From CADEEN01 sp040384625 (lineage in GTDB: Bacteria; Pseudomonadota; Gammaproteobacteria; Burkholderiales; Burkholderiaceae_C), in assembly GCA_040384625.1 (NCBI GenBank), contig JAZKIW010000067.1, positions 1 through 64,000 on the forward strand: a DNA stretch of 64,000 nt, read 5' to 3'. Numbering within the stretch: position 1 is the stretch's first letter; every line of letters begins with the position of its first letter. Below are positions 1-7,706 of the stretch, in pieces. A model generated the notes under the pieces. The model ran no database searches, was not told the origin of the DNA, and worked only from the letters and a program-made list of their open reading frames with translations. Made by a program: the position numbers and the translations under genes.

Positions 1-11
1 CCATCACCGTG

Positions 12-569
12 TCAGCGCGCGCACCGGTAGTGCATGGCGACCGCGCCGCTGCGAAACGGCTTCGCCGAGATCAACTCGAGTCGTCGCGTGCTGGGCAGCC
101 CCCCCGCGTACAGGGTCGGGCCGTGGCCGGCGATCCTGGGATGGACGAGCATCTTGTACTCGTCGATCAGATCCAGCCGGTCCAGCTCGGTCGCGAGCTT
201 GCCACTACCGAGGAGCACGCCGTTGGGGGTCGCATCCTTGAGCTTCTGCACGCCCGTGCGCAGGTTGCCGGCGATGTGGTGGCTGTTGGCCCAGGGGAAG
301 TCTTTTCGCGTCGAGGACACCACGTACTTCGGCTTGGCCTCCAGCTTGACCGCCCACTCGCGCATCGCCGGCGGCGCCTCAACGTCGCCGCGGGCGACCG
401 CTGGCCAGTGGCTCTCCATCATCTCGTAGGTAACGCGGCCCCACAGCATCGCCCCGCCCTCGTCCATGAGGCGAGTGAAGAAGGCGTGTGTCTCGTCATC
501 GGCGACTCCTTCCTGGTGGTCCACGCAACCGTCCAGGGTGACGTTGATACTGAAAGTCAAGAGTCCCAT
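12..569 (-). CDS. RibD C-terminal / dihydrofolate reductase-like protein
   Basis: A 185-residue stand-alone RibD_C-type protein. The N-terminal LTFSINVTLDG strand, the WGRVTYEMM helix and the LLGSGKLATEL segment fit the small NADPH-binding proteins usually named 'dihydrofolate reductase family protein'; their substrates are mostly unknown. I chose the Met at 569 because a clear GGAGGA Shine-Dalgarno lies just upstream and the family normally begins with this strand; an upstream in-frame Met at 635 adds unrelated residues. It is the last of four short genes on the same strand and ends only 11 bases from the window edge, so the cluster may continue outside. Confidence 0.85.
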   Translation of the reverse strand: MGLLTFSINVTLDGCVDHQEGVADDETHAFFTRLMDEGGAMLWGRVTYEMMESHWPAVARGDVEAPPAMREWAVKLEAKPKYVVSSTRKDFPWANSHHIAGNLRTGVQKLKDATPNGVLLGSGKLATELDRLDLIDEYKMLVHPRIAGHGPTLYAGGLPSTRRLELISAKPFRSGAVAMHYRCAR

Positions 570-665
570 GGTGTCCTCCGTTCGCGAGCTACGCGACGAG
601 CCGCTCGCCTTCTGGCCGCAAGGGCAGAAGTCCAATTGGCGCGCTTGACGTCATCCGGCGGAGGG

Positions 666-1139
666 TCACGCCAGGGTCTTCCGATAGAAGACGCGGTCAT
701 AGCCTGCCTCGTTCTTGCGGTCGTACTCGACATAGCCGATTCTTGGGTAGAAGACTTGGTTCTCAGTCATCTTGGAGTTCGTGCACAGGTAGACAGATGC
801 AAAGCCCCGTCGAAGTGCCTCTCGCTCAGCGAACTCAAGCAGCGCCCGACCGACACCGGTTCCTCGAGCCCTTGGACTCGTGGCCACCGTATCGACGTAG
901 AACCCATCTGCCGTTTCGTACTGCACGAGCACGCCTTCAATTTGCGAGCGCTGTTCGACTACCCATACACGACCTTCTTCGATCAGAGTCGGATAGTTCA
1001 GGAGCATGGGTGCGGGAGCCTTGCCAATTCGCTCGATGTACGGCTCGAACGCTGCCACCACGCAGGCAAGAGCGCCAGTTGCATCGCCTCTGGTCGCAAG
1101 ACGAACAATCGGCTCGAAGAGTGTGGGGATCCTGGGCAT
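666..1139 (-). CDS. GNAT family N-acetyltransferase
   Basis: A 157-residue GNAT acyltransferase. The acetyl-CoA loop is visible as SPRARGTGVGRALLEFA (R/Q-x-x-G-x-G/A motif), preceded by the strand FYVDTVATS and followed by the C-terminal VFYPRIGYVEYDR segment. Acceptor substrate cannot be told. The start codon lies five bases after a GTTGAGA core-like sequence, the arrangement expected of a gene cassette. Base composition is visibly lower in GC than the flagellar genes, which suggests recent acquisition. No ribbon-helix-helix antitoxin lies beside it, so a TacT-type toxin role is unlikely. Confidence 0.88.
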   Translation of the reverse strand: MPRIPTLFEPIVRLATRGDATGALACVVAAFEPYIERIGKAPAPMLLNYPTLIEEGRVWVVEQRSQIEGVLVQYETADGFYVDTVATSPRARGTGVGRALLEFAEREALRRGFASVYLCTNSKMTENQVFYPRIGYVEYDRKNEAGYDRVFYRKTLA

Positions 1140-1143
1140 GCAG

Positions 1144-1211
1144 TCTCAACGTTTCACATGACCTGCTTGGCCCGGCTTGTCGGGAGACGTCAGCTCGATG
1201 AAAGGTTTAGC
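1144..1211 (-). other. Imperfect palindrome, attC-like (candidate integron recombination site)
   Basis: On the minus strand a GCTAAAC box (6 of 7 to RYYYAAC) and a GTTGAGA box (6 of 7 to GTTRRRY) bracket 68 bases. The arms AACCTTTCATCGAGCTG and AACGTTTCACATGACCTG (positions 1191-1207 and 1148-1165) are inverted relative to each other with a few mismatches, and a CCCG/CGGG apical stem lies inside. The preceding gene's stop codon falls inside the right box and the next ATG follows five bases later. Geometry fits attC; the boxes are not perfect. Confidence 0.4.
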
Positions 1212-1724
1212 GTCGCGCTGGTATGCATAGATTTGCCAGACCCCCATGCCTGGCCTCTCGTACTCCTTGATGAAGGTCATACCGATTTTTCGCAGTGCGT
1301 TTGCCGAGCCCGAATTGGCAGGTCTGACCTGTGCGAGCAACCTCGGCTTGTCCGTGGTTCGAAAGCCGTACTCAAGTTGGCCGTAACCGATTTCTGTTGC
1401 GTACCCTTTTCCCCAGGCTGCGCTTTTAAGCACGAACCCGAGTTCCAAGTCTTCTTCGCCAAGTGCATGGAATGGCTTCAAGCCGGCGTATCCAACGACG
1501 GCGTCACCGCTGCGTTCCACCAATACGCCGATCTTTCGTCCCGTTCCCTGATGGTCAAACGCTTCGTCGAAGAGTGCTTGAGCGTCCTTTCGTCCGAATG
1601 GTTTTCCAGCTAGATGCAGCATCACCTGCTCATCCGAGAAAACATTCGAGAAGAGTGGCTCAAAGTCTTGAGGCAACGCGCTGCGCAGCACAAGGCGATT
1701 CGTCACGATGATGGGGGTTGGCAT
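1146..1724 (-). CDS. GNAT family N-acetyltransferase (RimJ/RimL type)
   Basis: A 192-residue GNAT protein of the RimJ/RimL group, seen from the opening TNRLVLRSALPQDFEPLF, the strand EEDLELGFVLKSAAWGKGYA containing the acetyl-CoA loop, and the closing PANSGSANALRKIGMTFIKE. The group acetylates N-terminal or small-molecule amines; the acceptor here is unknown. I chose the Met at 1724, directly before the conserved TNRLVLR strand and just past a perfect GTTAGGC core; an upstream in-frame Met at 1751 would overlap the previous gene. The C-terminal dozen residues are encoded by the palindrome at 1144-1211. Confidence 0.85.
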   Translation of the reverse strand: MPTPIIVTNRLVLRSALPQDFEPLFSNVFSDEQVMLHLAGKPFGRKDAQALFDEAFDHQGTGRKIGVLVERSGDAVVGYAGLKPFHALGEEDLELGFVLKSAAWGKGYATEIGYGQLEYGFRTTDKPRLLAQVRPANSGSANALRKIGMTFIKEYERPGMGVWQIYAYQRDAKPFIELTSPDKPGQAGHVKR

Positions 1725-1732
1725 TCCATGAG

Positions 1733-1785
1733 GCCTAACGTCCGAATTCATCGGCCGCCGGAGGGCTCCGTGGAATGAGTTGAGT
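1733..1785 (-). other. attC-like recombination site candidate
   Basis: Read on the minus strand, a perfect RYYYAAC box (ACTCAAC) and a perfect GTTRRRY box (GTTAGGC) lie 53 bases apart. Between them ATTCCACGG and CCGATGAAT pair in 7 of 9 positions with a two-base central mismatch, and further GCC/GGC pairing with one bulged A follows, as in folded attC hairpins. The upstream gene's stop codon lies inside it and the downstream gene starts eight bases after it. This is the best of the three candidate sites. Confidence 0.5.
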
Positions 1786-2488
1786 CGCCTGCGGTTGCGG
1801 GACGAACAACCGGTTCGACCAGGAGCCCGGGGGTGTCCGCCATGCCGTCTAACGCTCGTCCGGCAGGGGCAAGATACGGGGCGTCATGGCGCGCTTCGTG
1901 ACGCAGAAACATGCACCACAGGGTTCCGCTACCGAGGCTGCCTTGCCCCGCTACCGAGAAACCAGCGCGCTCGTAGAACTGGACATTAGACGGGTTCGCC
2001 GTTTCGAGATAGACGCCGCTAGACAGTGGGTCGGATGCCGACAGATCGCAGAACGACCTGAGCAGTTGCGTTCCGATGCCTCGGCCGCGCATCGCCGGAT
2101 CCGTGCCGATCACTCCGAGATAGAAGTGCGGCACGGGCGGCTTGCATCTCTGGGCGATCGCATCGTAGATCGCCACTCGATCGTTGAAGCCGGGAACGGC
2201 CATCTCAAGGCGCGCCCACTCTTCCTCGAGGTCGCCAGGCCACGGTGGCGGTGCTGCGATGTTGCCCATCGCTGCCCCGTGAATGCTGGTGGCACCGCGC
2301 GCTACGAGCACCGGCATTCCGAGCGCGACGCGCGCCCGCGCCAGCAAGGAGAGGAACCGCGTTAGACGCTCTGGGTAGTTCGGACCGGCTTGAAGCAGGA
2401 AGCCTGTGATCGGATCTGCCGCAAAGGCCGCAGCCAGGCAGACCACCGTTTGCTCAAGGTCGGAAGGGGCAGCAGCAGTGATTTGCAT
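1748..2488 (-). CDS. GNAT family N-acetyltransferase with C-terminal read-through tail
   Basis: A 246-residue GNAT enzyme. The acetyl-CoA segment is HFYLGVIGTDPAMRGRGIG followed by TQLLRSF, and the family's last strand is GTLWCMFLRHE near residue 198. About 45 further residues, rich in Pro, Ala and Thr, have no family counterpart and run through a GTTAGAC sequence and then the attC-like site, so they look like coding capacity gained by read-through into recombination-site DNA. Substrate unknown. No strong Shine-Dalgarno is visible; the Met at 2488 precedes the typical ITAAAPSDLEQ opening. Confidence 0.85.
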   Translation of the reverse strand: MQITAAAPSDLEQTVVCLAAAFAADPITGFLLQAGPNYPERLTRFLSLLARARVALGMPVLVARGATSIHGAAMGNIAAPPPWPGDLEEEWARLEMAVPGFNDRVAIYDAIAQRCKPPVPHFYLGVIGTDPAMRGRGIGTQLLRSFCDLSASDPLSSGVYLETANPSNVQFYERAGFSVAGQGSLGSGTLWCMFLRHEARHDAPYLAPAGRALDGMADTPGLLVEPVVRPATAGDSTHSTEPSGGR

Positions 2489-2504
2489 GGCACCTCAGTG
2501 TTGG

Positions 2505-2559
2505 TGCTAAGCGGTGGGCGGCGACGGGCGAAGCGCGCCGGGCGCCGTCCACCTGAGCA
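2505..2559 (-). other. Long imperfect palindrome upstream of a GNAT gene
   Basis: TGCTAAGCGGTGGGCGGCG on the plus strand is answered by CGCCGTCCACCTGAGCA 19 bases later: eleven-base arms with a single mismatch, extended outward by TGCT/AGCA with a bulge. It sits 17 bases before the start codon of the GNAT gene. It could be a degenerate attC site at the entrance to the cassette group, or an ordinary hairpin; the RYYYAAC/GTTRRRY boxes are not intact. Confidence 0.35.
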
Positions 2560-2695
2560 GAGGATTGGCCGGTATGTTGCCTCACTCCTCCGACAGAAGG
2601 GGCAGACCAAGAGCGGCAAGGCACAACAAGTGGAGACACAAGCGGGCGAACTACCGAGCCAGCGATGCCTTCCGCCAAGCAGGCCGCCACCGTGC

Positions 2696-2980
2696 CTAGA
2701 TCCACCCGTCCTTTGACGTCCAAGCATGCACCTGGCGGACCACCCCATCCTCCTCCTCGGCCATCACACGCAGCTCGAGCGGCGGGTCGCTGAGCTTGGC
2801 CAGTGCCACCGCGGCGCTCATTGCCGGCAGCGGATTGCCGGCCACGTAGCACATCGAACGCCAGCGGGCGCCGTCGCGGCCGGTGATGCGGCGCTGGATC
2901 GAGAAGCCCTTGATGTGCTGGGCGTCGTCGAGCACATCACCATCCCGCGCGTCATGGCTCGGAGCGTTAACGCGCCGCAT
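2696..2980 (-). CDS. Hypothetical protein, 94 aa
   Basis: I do not recognise this 94-residue protein. The frame uses codons exactly as the strong genes of the window do (C or G in most third positions), which argues that it is real. It is soluble, with a basic stretch (FSIQRRITGRDGARWR), a central hydrophobic AMSAAVALAKLSD segment and an acidic run (RVMAEEEDG). Its start overlaps the end of the next small gene upstream by 14 bases, so the two are probably translated together. It lies between the acetyltransferase group and the GGDEF gene. Confidence 0.5.
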   Translation of the reverse strand: MRRVNAPSHDARDGDVLDDAQHIKGFSIQRRITGRDGARWRSMCYVAGNPLPAMSAAVALAKLSDPPLELRVMAEEEDGVVRQVHAWTSKDGWI

Positions 2981-3170
2981 GGGGTGGTCCTTGAAGATCG
3001 GGCAAGAGCACGTCTACCGAGAGTTCGAGCACGTCCAGGCCCCGCTCCAGATCGAGCGATGAGTCGAGCCAGGGAAAGCGCTCATGCGTCGGCTCGGCGC
3101 GCCCGGCCAGATGAGTCTGACCCGGCAGCGCCGCGACGATCTCTCGGGCCTGAAGCTTCAACGTGCGCAT
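2967..3170 (-). CDS. Hypothetical protein, 67 aa
   Basis: A 67-residue unknown. Codon use is good through the whole frame. The sequence is acidic in its C-terminal half (SSLDLERGLDVLELSVDVL) and may form a helix. It overlaps the 94-residue unknown by 14 bases in another frame. No recognisable domain, signal peptide or membrane segment. The upstream 112 bases to the GGDEF gene hold no clear promoter. It could be the end of a mobile-element-derived pair; that is a guess. Confidence 0.42.
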   Translation of the reverse strand: MRTLKLQAREIVAALPGQTHLAGRAEPTHERFPWLDSSLDLERGLDVLELSVDVLLPDLQGPPHAAR

Positions 3171-3282
3171 ATGTGTCTATCTGTTACGCAACCTTTGGGC
3201 CACGCAGCAGAATCAACAACTTAGCGCATCTGACCCACTGGGTTGTAAGAGGTTCCGACACCCTTCTCGAGGGCCCGGGGCC

Positions 3283-4914
3283 TCAGGCCATGCAGGTGCG
3301 GTTCTTGCCGCTGCGCTTGGCCTCGTACAGCGCCTCGTCGGCGCGCTCGATCGCCGCGTCCAGGGCCTCGCCCTGCCGCCAGCCGGTGACGCCGGCGGAG
3401 AAGGTGACGAAAACTTCGCGGCCCTCGTGCATGAAGAGCGCGGCGGTCAGGTCGCGCTGGAGGCGGTTCAAGGTCTGCTGAGCCGCTGGCATGTCGGTCG
3501 CAGGCAGCAGGAGCACGAACTCCTCGCCGCCGAAGCGCGCCACGTGGTCGATCGGACGCAGCGCGGCGCGCACCCGCGCCGCCAGTGACTTCAGGGCCTC
3601 GTCGCCAGCAGCATGGCCGAGCGAATCGTTGAGCTTCTTGAAGTTGTCGACGTCGATCAGGGCCACCGCCAGTGGCGCGCCATCGCGGCCATGGCGCGCG
3701 CTCTCGGTCTCGAAGGCTTGAGCCAGGCCACGTCGATTGGCCACCTGGGTCAGGGCATCGACCGACACCTCTTCGGACAGGCGGTGCAAGTCGGCTTCGA
3801 GTTCGCGCACGCGTGCTGACAGCTGCACCGCCTCGGCCTGGCCGGCCTGCAGGCGCGCGCCGGCGCTGGCCACTTCGGCCTGCACGCCACGGCTGTGCTG
3901 GACCATCTCATGCACCAGCGCAGCCAGCCCGGCTTGAGAATCGGCGCCTTCGATGCTCTCGGCATAGCGGCCGAGCTGTTCACCAAAACGCCCGGTCTGT
4001 CCGCCCAGCTCCCCGAGTTCGCTGACCAGGCTCTGCACCAGGGCCTTGAGTGCATCGCGGGCGCGGTCGCGCTCGCCCTTCAGGTGCTGCTGGTGGCGCC
4101 GGGTCTGTGCGAGCAAGTCCTTGGCAGCACGCACGCCGCGCACGCTGAGCGCGCCTTGGCCTTCCCCTTCCTCAGGGGCCAGGCTGGCCTGCAGCATCTG
4201 AGCCTGGCCGCGAGCCCAGCTCTCGTCTTCGGCCAGGTCGGTGAGACCGGCACTGAGTTCGCGTGCCAGCGCCGTCAGCTGGTCGACCAGCTGGTGGCGC
4301 TGCGCCAGCAGGCGGCGTGCGTCTCGGCACACGGTTTCGACTTCAGTCACGACGCCGCTGTCGGCGCCCTGGCTGTCGATGCGCTGCGCCAGCATGGCCA
4401 GTTGTGCGGCCAGTTCGCGTGCGCGCGCCTCGTCGGCGGGCAGGGCCGACCGCAGCGAGCCTTCGAACGCTGCGACTGCGGCGCGCCAGTGTTTGTCAGC
4501 AGTGGTGGTGGCCGGTGCTGCCGCCGCGGCGACGGGTGCGAGGGGCACCGGGTCCAGCGTCGACGGTTGGGTATCGAAACTGGTGTCGGCGCTGTCGCTG
4601 TCCCAACTGGCTGTCAGCTGGCGTAGCCGGTCGTGCAAGCGCTGCGGGTCGGAGCGGCTGCTGTCGAGCACGCGCTGCACGCCATCCTTCTTGCGCGCGG
4701 CCGTCCAGTGGCGGCCGCTGCGCTCGACGCCGCGGACCACGCGCTCGATCAGCGATGCCCATTGCGCAGCGCTGACAGCGGCCGACCCTTCTGCCACTGC
4801 GGTGGTGCCAGCCTCCTGGGCCCAAGCGCGCGCGTAGTTCGCCGGCGTCGGTTCGAACTGGCCGACCGCGAGACGGCGCAGCGTAGCCTTGGCAAGCTCA
4901 GCTGCAGTGCTCAT
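3283..4914 (-). CDS. Diguanylate cyclase (GGDEF domain)
   Basis: 543 residues: a long, mostly helical N-terminal region (roughly 1-370, with many Arg/Gln/Leu heptads suggesting coiled coil) and a C-terminal GGDEF domain from about residue 375. The active-site loop is RFGGEEFVLLLP near residue 461, and the substrate-binding ALIDVDNFKKLNDSLGHAAG stretch is intact, so the domain should make cyclic-di-GMP from two GTP. No membrane segment or signal peptide, so it is cytoplasmic. It starts 13 bases after the stop of the REC-GGDEF-EAL gene and is probably the last gene of that operon, reading toward the accessory patch. Confidence 0.93.
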   Translation of the reverse strand: MSTAAELAKATLRRLAVGQFEPTPANYARAWAQEAGTTAVAEGSAAVSAAQWASLIERVVRGVERSGRHWTAARKKDGVQRVLDSSRSDPQRLHDRLRQLTASWDSDSADTSFDTQPSTLDPVPLAPVAAAAAPATTTADKHWRAAVAAFEGSLRSALPADEARARELAAQLAMLAQRIDSQGADSGVVTEVETVCRDARRLLAQRHQLVDQLTALARELSAGLTDLAEDESWARGQAQMLQASLAPEEGEGQGALSVRGVRAAKDLLAQTRRHQQHLKGERDRARDALKALVQSLVSELGELGGQTGRFGEQLGRYAESIEGADSQAGLAALVHEMVQHSRGVQAEVASAGARLQAGQAEAVQLSARVRELEADLHRLSEEVSVDALTQVANRRGLAQAFETESARHGRDGAPLAVALIDVDNFKKLNDSLGHAAGDEALKSLAARVRAALRPIDHVARFGGEEFVLLLPATDMPAAQQTLNRLQRDLTAALFMHEGREVFVTFSAGVTGWRQGEALDAAIERADEALYEAKRSGKNRTCMA

Positions 4915-4927
4915 CGCCAGCCCGTGC

Positions 4928-7156
4928 TCAGGCGCGGCCGATTACGCGGGGCGCCGCTTCGCCTTCGCTGGCAGCGCCGATCCACGGCGCCTTGCGCGGC
5001 AACACGGTCTGCTTGAGCCAGGCCTCGAGGTCCTCGGGCGGCAGCGCCTTCGAGAACAGGAAGCCCTGCATCACGCCGCAGCCCAGGCGGTGCAGCACGT
5101 CCATCTGGCGCAGGTTCTCGACCCCCTCGGCGATGACACGCAGGCCCAGCGAACGCGCCAGCGCGATGATCGCGCTGACCACGGCGGAACTCTGCGGCGT
5201 GATGCCCAGGTCGCGCACGAAACTGCGGTCGATCTTCAACTCCGATATCGGCAGCGTCGTCAGGTAGGCCAGTGACGAGTAGCCGGTACCGAAGTCGTCG
5301 ATCGAGATTTCGACGCCGATCTCGTTCAGCCGATGCAAGGACAGCGACACGTTGTGCAGATCCTTCATCAGGTTGTTTTCGGTGATCTCGAGCAGGATCG
5401 CCTTGTGCGGCACGCCGTAGGCCGACACCGCCTGATGGATGTTCTCGATCAGGTCGCTGCGCTCGAACAGGCGGCTGGGCAGGTTGACGGCGATCGAATC
5501 GGCGAAGCCGAAGCTCTGCTGCCAGATCTTGGCCTGGCGTGCCGACTCGCGCACCGCCCACTCCGACAACGGCACAATCAGGCCGGTTTCCTCGGCCAGC
5601 GGGATGAAGTCGCCTGGCGGCACCAGGGTGGCACCGCGCTGCCAGCGCATCAGCGCTTCGGCGCCGACCATCTTGGCCGCGCGCACATCGACCTTGGGCT
5701 GGTAGTGCAGCACCAATTCCTGGCGTTCGATGGCCTTGTGCAGGTGGCCCTCGAGTTCGATCTTCTCGCGCCCGCGGCCGGCCAGTTGCGGGCTGTACAC
5801 CGCCGACGAGTTGCGTCCGGCCGTCTTGGCCGAATACATCGCCACGTCGGAGTTGCGCATCAGGTCGGCGATGTTCAGACCATCGCGCGGGAACATCGCG
5901 ATGCCGACACTGGCAGTGACGAAGCACTCCTGCCCGGCAACGAAGATCGGCTCGCGCATCGCGTCCAGGATGCGCATGGCCACGCGCTCAGAGTCGGCGT
6001 CGTCGGTGACTTCGGGCAGCAGGGCCACGAACTCGTCGCCACCCAGGCGACCGACCGCTTCGAGGGTGCGGTGCGAGCGCGTGCCGGCGGCTTCGAGCGC
6101 ACCTTCCATGACCTGGTCGCTGTGGCGCACGCAGCCGCGCAGGCGGCGCGCCACTTCCATCAGCAGCTCGTCGCCGGCAGCGTGGCCGAGGGTGTCGTTG
6201 ACGTTCTTGAAGCGGTCGAGGTCGATCAGCAGCAAGGCCGCGTTGTGGCCCAGGCGACGCGCATGCTCGAGCGCACGCTCGGTGCGCCAGATGAGCTGGC
6301 GCCGGTTCGGCAGACCGGTCAGGGCATCGAAGTTGGCCAGATGGCGGATGCGGTCTTCGGCGACGCGGCGGTCGGTCACGTCCTGAAACACGCCGGTGTA
6401 GCCGATGCCGTGGCCATGCTCGAACTCGGCCTCGGCCTCGACATGCACCACCCGCGAGCGACCGTCGAACAGGGTCACCGAGACATCGGTGGCCAGCACT
6501 GCGTTGTGGGCCACCACCTCGCCCAGCATGCGCAACAGGCCGCGCCGTTGCGCCGGGCCGACCATGCGCAACAGCGAGCGCACCGTCATGCGATCGCCCG
6601 GACTCTTGCCGCACACGCGCAGGGCTTCGGGCGACATCCAGAGCAGGCCCAGGCCCTCGCCGCGACGCCAGTCGAAACTGCCCATGCGGGCCAGGTCCTG
6701 GGCGCGCGCCAGCTTGAATTTGCTGCGTTCCAGTTCGAGCCGCGTGCGCGAGGCGCGCAGCATGTAGCGCAGGCGCCCGGCCAGCAGGCTCCATTGCGTG
6801 CTCTTGACGAAGAAGTCGGTGGCGCCGGCGCGGTAGGCGCGGGTGATCGAGGCGTCGTCGTCGAGGCCCGTCAGCATCAGCACCGGAATTTGGGCGTAGG
6901 CCGGCAAGGCGCGCAGCGCCTGGCAGGTCTGGAAGCCGTCCATGTCGGGCATCAGGGCGTCGAGCACGACCATGTCCGGCGCGGTTTCGTCGAGCGCGGC
7001 CAGGGCGCTCTCGCCACCGGTGACCTCGACGATGTCGAACCCGCGCTCGCGCAAGGCGATCGCGGTCAGCATCAGGTTGACCTCGTCGTCGTCAACCAGC
7101 AGCACGCGCGGGCGCTCGTGGCTGTCGTCGTCGGCAAAGGTCGAGGGCGTGTTCAT
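4928..7156 (-). CDS. Response regulator with PAS, GGDEF and EAL domains
   Basis: 742 residues. A receiver domain (about 17-130) has phospho-acceptor Asp66 in VVLDALMPDMDG. A PAS-like sensor region (about 160-265) is followed by GGDEF (about 275-450; RLGGDEFVALLP near 372) and EAL (about 475-725; GAEALMRW near 500, EITENNLM, DDFGTGYSSLAY). Both catalytic motifs look intact, so it may make and degrade cyclic-di-GMP. About 20 extra residues lie inside the GGDEF domain (VMEGALEAAGTRSHR), an unusual insertion before the active loop. It follows the HPt gene by 10 bases, which suggests the HPt protein could phosphorylate its receiver. Confidence 0.94.
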   Translation of the reverse strand: MNTPSTFADDDSHERPRVLLVDDDEVNLMLTAIALRERGFDIVEVTGGESALAALDETAPDMVVLDALMPDMDGFQTCQALRALPAYAQIPVLMLTGLDDDASITRAYRAGATDFFVKSTQWSLLAGRLRYMLRASRTRLELERSKFKLARAQDLARMGSFDWRRGEGLGLLWMSPEALRVCGKSPGDRMTVRSLLRMVGPAQRRGLLRMLGEVVAHNAVLATDVSVTLFDGRSRVVHVEAEAEFEHGHGIGYTGVFQDVTDRRVAEDRIRHLANFDALTGLPNRRQLIWRTERALEHARRLGHNAALLLIDLDRFKNVNDTLGHAAGDELLMEVARRLRGCVRHSDQVMEGALEAAGTRSHRTLEAVGRLGGDEFVALLPEVTDDADSERVAMRILDAMREPIFVAGQECFVTASVGIAMFPRDGLNIADLMRNSDVAMYSAKTAGRNSSAVYSPQLAGRGREKIELEGHLHKAIERQELVLHYQPKVDVRAAKMVGAEALMRWQRGATLVPPGDFIPLAEETGLIVPLSEWAVRESARQAKIWQQSFGFADSIAVNLPSRLFERSDLIENIHQAVSAYGVPHKAILLEITENNLMKDLHNVSLSLHRLNEIGVEISIDDFGTGYSSLAYLTTLPISELKIDRSFVRDLGITPQSSAVVSAIIALARSLGLRVIAEGVENLRQMDVLHRLGCGVMQGFLFSKALPPEDLEAWLKQTVLPRKAPWIGAASEGEAAPRVIGRA

Positions 7157-7166
7157 CGGCTCGCGG

Positions 7167-7559
7167 TCAGGGTTGGCGCAGCGCGGCCAGGATTCGCGCG
7201 GCCTCCACGGTTAGCTCATCGAGCTGTCCGTCGAGTCCTTCGCTCAGGCCTTCGCGCAGCTTGTGCTCGATATCGGCACACAGGGCCGACAACTTCAGCG
7301 CGCCCACGCTGGCCGACGACGATTTCAGGGTATGTGCCACATGGCGCTGGCCTTGAGCGTCGCCGTCGCGCCGAGCGGTGTCCAGCATCACGAGCTGACG
7401 CTGCAGGGACTGGACATAGGTGTTCAGCACGCGCGCCACCAGGCCCGAGCTGCCACTGGGGTCGAGCTCCTGCAATCGCGCCAGGGCGTTGGTGTCGAGC
7501 ACGTCGGCCGCGGCCGAACCCAGCGCCGGCAGCGGCACGGCGCCCGTTTGTTCGGACAT
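7167..7559 (-). CDS. HPt domain protein
   Basis: A 130-residue histidine phosphotransfer protein. The phospho-acceptor is His76 in RHVAHTLKSSSASVGA, with the flanking four-helix pattern of HPt domains. Such proteins relay phosphate between a hybrid kinase and a response regulator. I chose the Met at 7559; an upstream Met at 7610 would add a Pro-rich stretch not typical of the family. It directly precedes the REC-PAS-GGDEF-EAL gene, its likely phosphate acceptor. The donor kinase is not adjacent; the hybrid kinase at 21.1 kb is a conceivable one. Confidence 0.88.
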   Translation of the reverse strand: MSEQTGAVPLPALGSAAADVLDTNALARLQELDPSGSSGLVARVLNTYVQSLQRQLVMLDTARRDGDAQGQRHVAHTLKSSSASVGALKLSALCADIEHKLREGLSEGLDGQLDELTVEAARILAALRQP

Positions 7560-7706
7560 CGAAGGCAAGCTCAAGATCGGTCTCTCCGCACGGATTCCCG
7601 GATGGGCCATTGTCGCCGACCAGGCACCGGCCGACCCACTCTGCGAGGGATCAGGGCAGGTGTGGGCGGAGCTGCCGCCGTGGCGTTTGGCACGGACGGC
7701 ACCATG

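Noticed and set aside
1846..1852. GTTAGAC on the minus strand as another attC right box
   Set aside because: No RYYYAAC partner and no inverted arm within about 100 bases; kept only as part of the read-through tail.
666..2488. GNAT genes as TacT-type toxins of toxin-antitoxin pairs
   Set aside because: No ribbon-helix-helix or similar antitoxin frame lies next to any of them.
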